Assembly: GCA_034090045.1 (NCBI GenBank)
Contig: JAXDTI010000007.1
Span: 1 to 64,000 of the forward strand
Reading direction: 5' to 3'
Origin: JAXDTI01 sp034090045
GTDB taxonomy: Bacteria; Actinomycetota; Actinomycetes; Actinomycetales; Actinomycetaceae
DNA length: 64,000 nucleotides
A model generated the notes under the pieces. It worked only from the letters and a program-made list of their open reading frames with translations. It was not told the origin of the DNA and ran no database searches. Shown one piece after another: positions 61,547 through 64,000 of the stretch. Numbering within the stretch: position 1 is the stretch's first letter; each line of letters starts with the position of its first letter. A program made the position numbers and the translations under genes.

Positions 61547-61759
61547 ATGGCTGAGCAGATAACGCCGCGTTTCGTCACCGTTTCGGAGGTCGCCGAGGTG
61601 ATGCGCGTGTCAAAGATGACCGTTTACCGCATGATCCATGCCGGCAACATCCCAGCAGTTCGGGTCGGTAAATCGTATAGGGTGCCGATTCAGGCGCTCA
61701 CAAAGATCATCAACACTTCCGCTGACTGGGAGCAGGGCACGCAAGCCGAGGCTATTTGA
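61547..61759 (+). CDS. BldC/excisionase-like winged HTH protein
   Basis: The 70-residue protein is almost entirely a MerR/excisionase-type DNA-binding domain: PRFVTVSEVAEVMRVSKMTVYRMIHAGNIPAVRVGKSYRVP. This is the single-domain fold of BldC, a developmental regulator in Streptomyces that is widely kept in non-sporulating Actinobacteria. ATG 61547 was chosen over an upstream start because the domain begins at once and GGATGGGG precedes it. bS22 follows 123 nt downstream, the usual actinobacterial order. Confidence 0.88.
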   Translation: MAEQITPRFVTVSEVAEVMRVSKMTVYRMIHAGNIPAVRVGKSYRVPIQALTKIINTSADWEQGTQAEAI

Positions 61760-61882
61760 GCTGCCACTGTCGATGCATAATGCGGTGTCGATTTCTCTAA
61801 TGGCACCGCTGGGCGTAAAGTTGAGCGGGTATGGTTTTGGTTCGTGATACGCGACCAAAGGCACGAGAAATAGGAGAGCGAT

Positions 61883-61981
61883 TTGGGTTCGGTAATCAAA
61901 AAACGCCGCAAGCGCATGTCGAAGAAAAAGCACCGCAAGTTGCTGCGCAAGACACGCCACCAGCGTCGTAACAAGAAGTAG
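61883..61981 (+). CDS. bS22: Ribosomal protein bS22
   Basis: A TTG start with AGGAG upstream opens a 32-residue, extremely basic peptide: GSVIKKRRKRMSKKKHRKLL followed by RKTRHQRRNKK. This matches bS22 (AURKAIP1/COX24 family), the small-subunit protein seen in mycobacterial ribosomes. It is too short for ordinary gene finding and is easily missed. Confidence 0.93.
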   Translation: MGSVIKKRRKRMSKKKHRKLLRKTRHQRRNKK

Positions 61982-62002
61982 CTTCTGGCAGTCAAAATCG
62001 AG

Positions 62003-62035
62003 CCTGCCGTCCCTGTGGCGGCGGGTTCTTTTATT
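62003..62035 (+). terminator. Terminator after bS22
   Basis: CCTGCCG (62003-62009) pairs with CGGCGGG (62019-62025), with one G-T pair, and is followed by TTCTTTTATT. Confidence 0.65.
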
Positions 62036-62097
62036 GCCCAAAGGGTGCTGGAGTTTCACCGTCAGATCATTGTTTTACAGGTTTCAGGGGGAGCCGC

Positions 62098-63399
62098 ATG
62101 GAGGGGCAGGTCAGCGAGTTCAGGGTGCTGCGCTATCGCGAACCGGTTCGGGTGTCTGCGGCGCTCACCGCGATACGCGGCAGTGGTAACGACCTGTGGA
62201 TTGCGCCGAATTTGGCGATAATATCGCTGACGGATGCGCTACCGGTGACAGATTACCGGGTCGGGCCGCGTGCCACCGGGGACGCAAAATTTGTTGCTGA
62301 TGCGCGGGTGCCTGCCGGTTGGGAGCCGCTCGCCGACGGTGGGGAGTTGCCGATATGCCTGCCGGTTGCCTTGGCGTCTTTCCCTTTCCTGCCCGGTGGT
62401 GAAGCGTATTTTGGGATTCCGAGACGGGCAGTCGTGATTGTTGAGGGTCGCGCCTATTTGGTGGCGCAGGAAAATGGGGCTGTCTCGGATAACTGGTGGG
62501 AGGGGTACCTGCCTGATTTTGCTGCCGTGGAGCTGGTCTTGGACAAGGCGGCTGGTGAGGCTATGCGCCCGGATTCGCCACCGGATCTTTTATCGGATGT
62601 TGAGCTGAAATCTTGGATGCGGGCTGTACAGTCCGTTCAGGAGCATATTGCTGCAGGTGAAGCACAGAAAGTGGTGTTGGCGCGACAGCTTTCTGGCACC
62701 TCGGAAACACCTATTGATGAGCGGGGTTTGATAGCGCGACTGTGGTGGCGCTATCACGAGGATTGCTGGATTTACGCTGTTGATGGACTGTTAGGTGCAA
62801 CACCGGAGATGCTCGCCCAGGTTTGTCAGGGTGCTTTTTCTGCTCGGGTTCTGGCCGGTTCCGCCCCGGTCGGTCAGGGGCGGGAACTGCTCGCCAGTGC
62901 GAAGAACCTGGCTGAGCATCGGGTCGCGGTAGACTCGGTCAGGGAGGCGCTCACGGGGGTGTTGCCGCAGCTGCGGATTTCTGTGGAACCGGAGTTGCTG
63001 GAGCTGCCGAACGTGGTTCATTTGAGCACCAGAGTTGAAGCTGATTCCGCTGGTCATACGGTGCTGGAGCTGGTTGCGGCGCTGCATCCGACGGCGGCGG
63101 TGTGCGGGATGCCGAGGGAGACTGCCGGCGATTTGATAAACCGTTTTGAGGGTCTGGATCGTGGACGTTACGCCGGTCCAGTGGGCTGGGTTGATGCTGA
63201 CGGTAACGGGCAGCTGGCGATTGCGCTGCGCTGTGTGGAACTGCGAGGCAGGGATTGGCGAGTGTTTGCCGGAGCCGGAATCATGCCGGATTCGGATCCG
63301 CAGCGGGAGTTTGCGGAGACCGCCACGAAAATGCGCCCGGTGCTAGATGCGCTCTTCGGTGCCGCTAGCTCGCGGAGGATAGGGGATTCGAACCCCTGA
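62098..63399 (+). CDS. menF: Isochorismate synthase
   Basis: The 433-residue protein is a chorismate-utilising enzyme. The conserved C-terminal catalytic half includes IAAGEAQKVVLARQLSG, LLGATPEMLAQV, VLAGSAPVGQG, LASAKNLAEHRVAVDSV, HLSTRVEAD, LHPTAAVCGMPRE and RYAGPVGWVDADGNGQLAIALRC. It makes isochorismate for menaquinone, or for a siderophore if one exists elsewhere. The last nine residues (SRRIGDSNP) are coded by the antisense of the tRNA-Ser gene, so the stop codon lies inside that tRNA. Confidence 0.9.
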   Translation: MEGQVSEFRVLRYREPVRVSAALTAIRGSGNDLWIAPNLAIISLTDALPVTDYRVGPRATGDAKFVADARVPAGWEPLADGGELPICLPVALASFPFLPGGEAYFGIPRRAVVIVEGRAYLVAQENGAVSDNWWEGYLPDFAAVELVLDKAAGEAMRPDSPPDLLSDVELKSWMRAVQSVQEHIAAGEAQKVVLARQLSGTSETPIDERGLIARLWWRYHEDCWIYAVDGLLGATPEMLAQVCQGAFSARVLAGSAPVGQGRELLASAKNLAEHRVAVDSVREALTGVLPQLRISVEPELLELPNVVHLSTRVEADSAGHTVLELVAALHPTAAVCGMPRETAGDLINRFEGLDRGRYAGPVGWVDADGNGQLAIALRCVELRGRDWRVFAGAGIMPDSDPQREFAETATKMRPVLDALFGAASSRRIGDSNP

Positions 63400-63457
63400 G
63401 GGCTTGCACCCAACCCGCTTTCCAAGCGAGCGCCATAGGCCGCTAGGCGAATCCTCC
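63373..63457 (-). tRNA. tRNA-Ser (anticodon GGA)
   Basis: On the minus strand the acceptor stem GGAGGAT pairs with ATCCTCC with discriminator G. The D arm (CGCCTAGCGGCC), anticodon loop TTGGAAA (anticodon GGA), a long variable arm and the T arm (GGGGTTCGAATCCCC) are all present, the long variable arm being typical of serine tRNAs. CCA is not encoded. Its 3' end overlaps the end of menF by 27 nt in convergent orientation. Confidence 0.96.
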
Positions 63458-63593
63458 AGGGCGTCGGTCGGAACCTATAAAACCTGTAGATCCCTGACGA
63501 ACGCGAATACCAGTTTAACCGGAACCGGAGCACACCGGCAAAACCCGTCCCGGTCGTTTGCCCCTCACCACCACATTCACCTACAATTGACGG

Positions 63594-63685
63594 TGATCCT
63601 CCGCGTGACGGTATCATCCGAACCTCCCCAGGGCCGGAAGGCAGCAAGGATAAGGGTGCGCTGCCGGGTACGCGGAGGGTCTTTG
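63594..63685 (+). ncRNA. ffs: Signal recognition particle RNA, small bacterial type
   Basis: The 5' strand GATCCTCCGCGT (63595-63606) pairs with ACGCGGAGGGTC (63670-63681), and the conserved apical sequence CCAGGGCCGGAAGGCAGCAA contains the GGAA tetraloop and the Ffh-binding internal loop. It is the 4.5S-like RNA. The position just before dnaX is conserved in many bacteria. Confidence 0.95.
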
Positions 63686-63758
63686 CTCTCACCAGCGTAA
63701 ACCGCCTCGCCCGCGGGCAGTGCCTGAAAATGTAGGCGGTTCCATCTAGAGTTAAAGG

Positions 63759-64000
63759 GTGAGCAGCGCACTATACCGGAAGTACCGTCCTGACACCTTC
63801 GATGAGGTTATCGGGCAGGAGCATGTAACCGAGCCACTCAAGCGCGCCCTCGATTCTGGTCGCATCACTCACGCCTACCTGTTTTCCGGGCCGCGCGGCT
63901 GCGGCAAAACCACTTCAGCGCGTATTATGGCGCGCTGCCTTAACTGTGCGAAAGGTCCGAGCTCGCACCCCTGCGGCGAGTGTGATTCATGTACAGAGTT
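63759..64000 (+). CDS. dnaX: DNA polymerase III subunit gamma/tau, 5' part
   Basis: The first 80 residues are visible before the window ends: SALYRKYRPDTFDEVIGQEH, PLKRALDSGRITHAYLFSG, Walker A GPRGCGKTTSARI and the zinc-module cysteines (CLNCAKG, PCGECDSC). This is the clamp-loader ATPase of the replisome. GTG 63759 has no spaced ribosome-binding site, but TAGAGT lies six bases before it, so the mRNA may be leaderless. Confidence 0.94.
   Translation, partial: MSSALYRKYRPDTFDEVIGQEHVTEPLKRALDSGRITHAYLFSGPRGCGKTTSARIMARCLNCAKGPSSHPCGECDSCTE

Overview
The window looks like chromosomal DNA from a high-GC Gram-positive bacterium, most likely an Actinomycetaceae-type actinobacterium. Evidence: a WhiB-type iron-sulfur regulator beside a GT2 glycosyltransferase and a DUF5719 protein, a DUF3180 gene after the folate cluster, a 32-residue bS22 ribosomal peptide beside a BldC-like excisionase-fold protein, a PMT-type mannosyltransferase divergent from rsmI, and frequent GTG starts. 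The genus cannot be fixed from sequence reading alone.

1-4546: a type I-E style CRISPR locus without cas genes in view. A putative leader (1-112) precedes 45 repeats with 44 spacers (113-2834). A gene for a small membrane-anchored, coiled-coil protein (3028-3597) follows, then a second array (3734-4546). The second array contains two nearly identical 125-nt non-spacer units, each between perfect repeats and each with two hairpins. One spacer occurs twice inside array 1 and another is shared by both arrays. An IS21-type end cuts the last repeat.

4547-8210: a graveyard of IS21, IS3 and IS256 fragments around relics of a ZIP metal transporter, a frameshifted yaaA and an intact YwiC-like membrane protein. 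This DNA looks lower in GC and is bracketed by two direct copies of one IS256 end.

8431-11676: an SdpI-like membrane protein, a tiny membrane peptide gene, and an ABC-F ATPase whose mRNA leader can hide its own ribosome-binding site. The leader carries a short reading frame, the layout of antibiotic-induced translational attenuation. An orphan half-length hsdS remnant follows.

11829-33401: cell-wall and housekeeping genes (class A PBP, metallophosphoesterase, tRNA-Pro, murE, aminotransferase, ddl-like ATP-grasp), a soluble PAS protein, hsp20 with HAIR- and CIRCE-like operators on its promoter, hypC-hypD, an SPFH/ribbon-helix-helix pair, a fructosamine kinase, DUF1846, an MMPL transporter, small membrane proteins, an FMN reductase, a beta-helix-like repeat protein and superoxide dismutase.

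33680-45505: whiB, a giant GT2 membrane protein, DUF5719, a degenerate zincin, then hpt-ftsH-folE-folP-folBK-DUF3180, a purine salvage, proteolysis and folate run with overlapping starts and stops. FolB and FolK are fused and carry a ~300-residue acidic/proline-rich tail.

45506-64000: a pyrimidine-rich repeat tract and a 19-bp perfect inverted repeat, queuosine-related yhhQ-tgt, SIR2, MFS and AGCS transporters, PMT, rsmI, a small membrane protein and hypF in one overlapping unit, radA, a Trk K+ uptake pair, bS22, menF overlapping a tRNA-Ser, the SRP RNA and the 5' part of dnaX. hypC, hypD and hypF imply a NiFe hydrogenase elsewhere in the genome.
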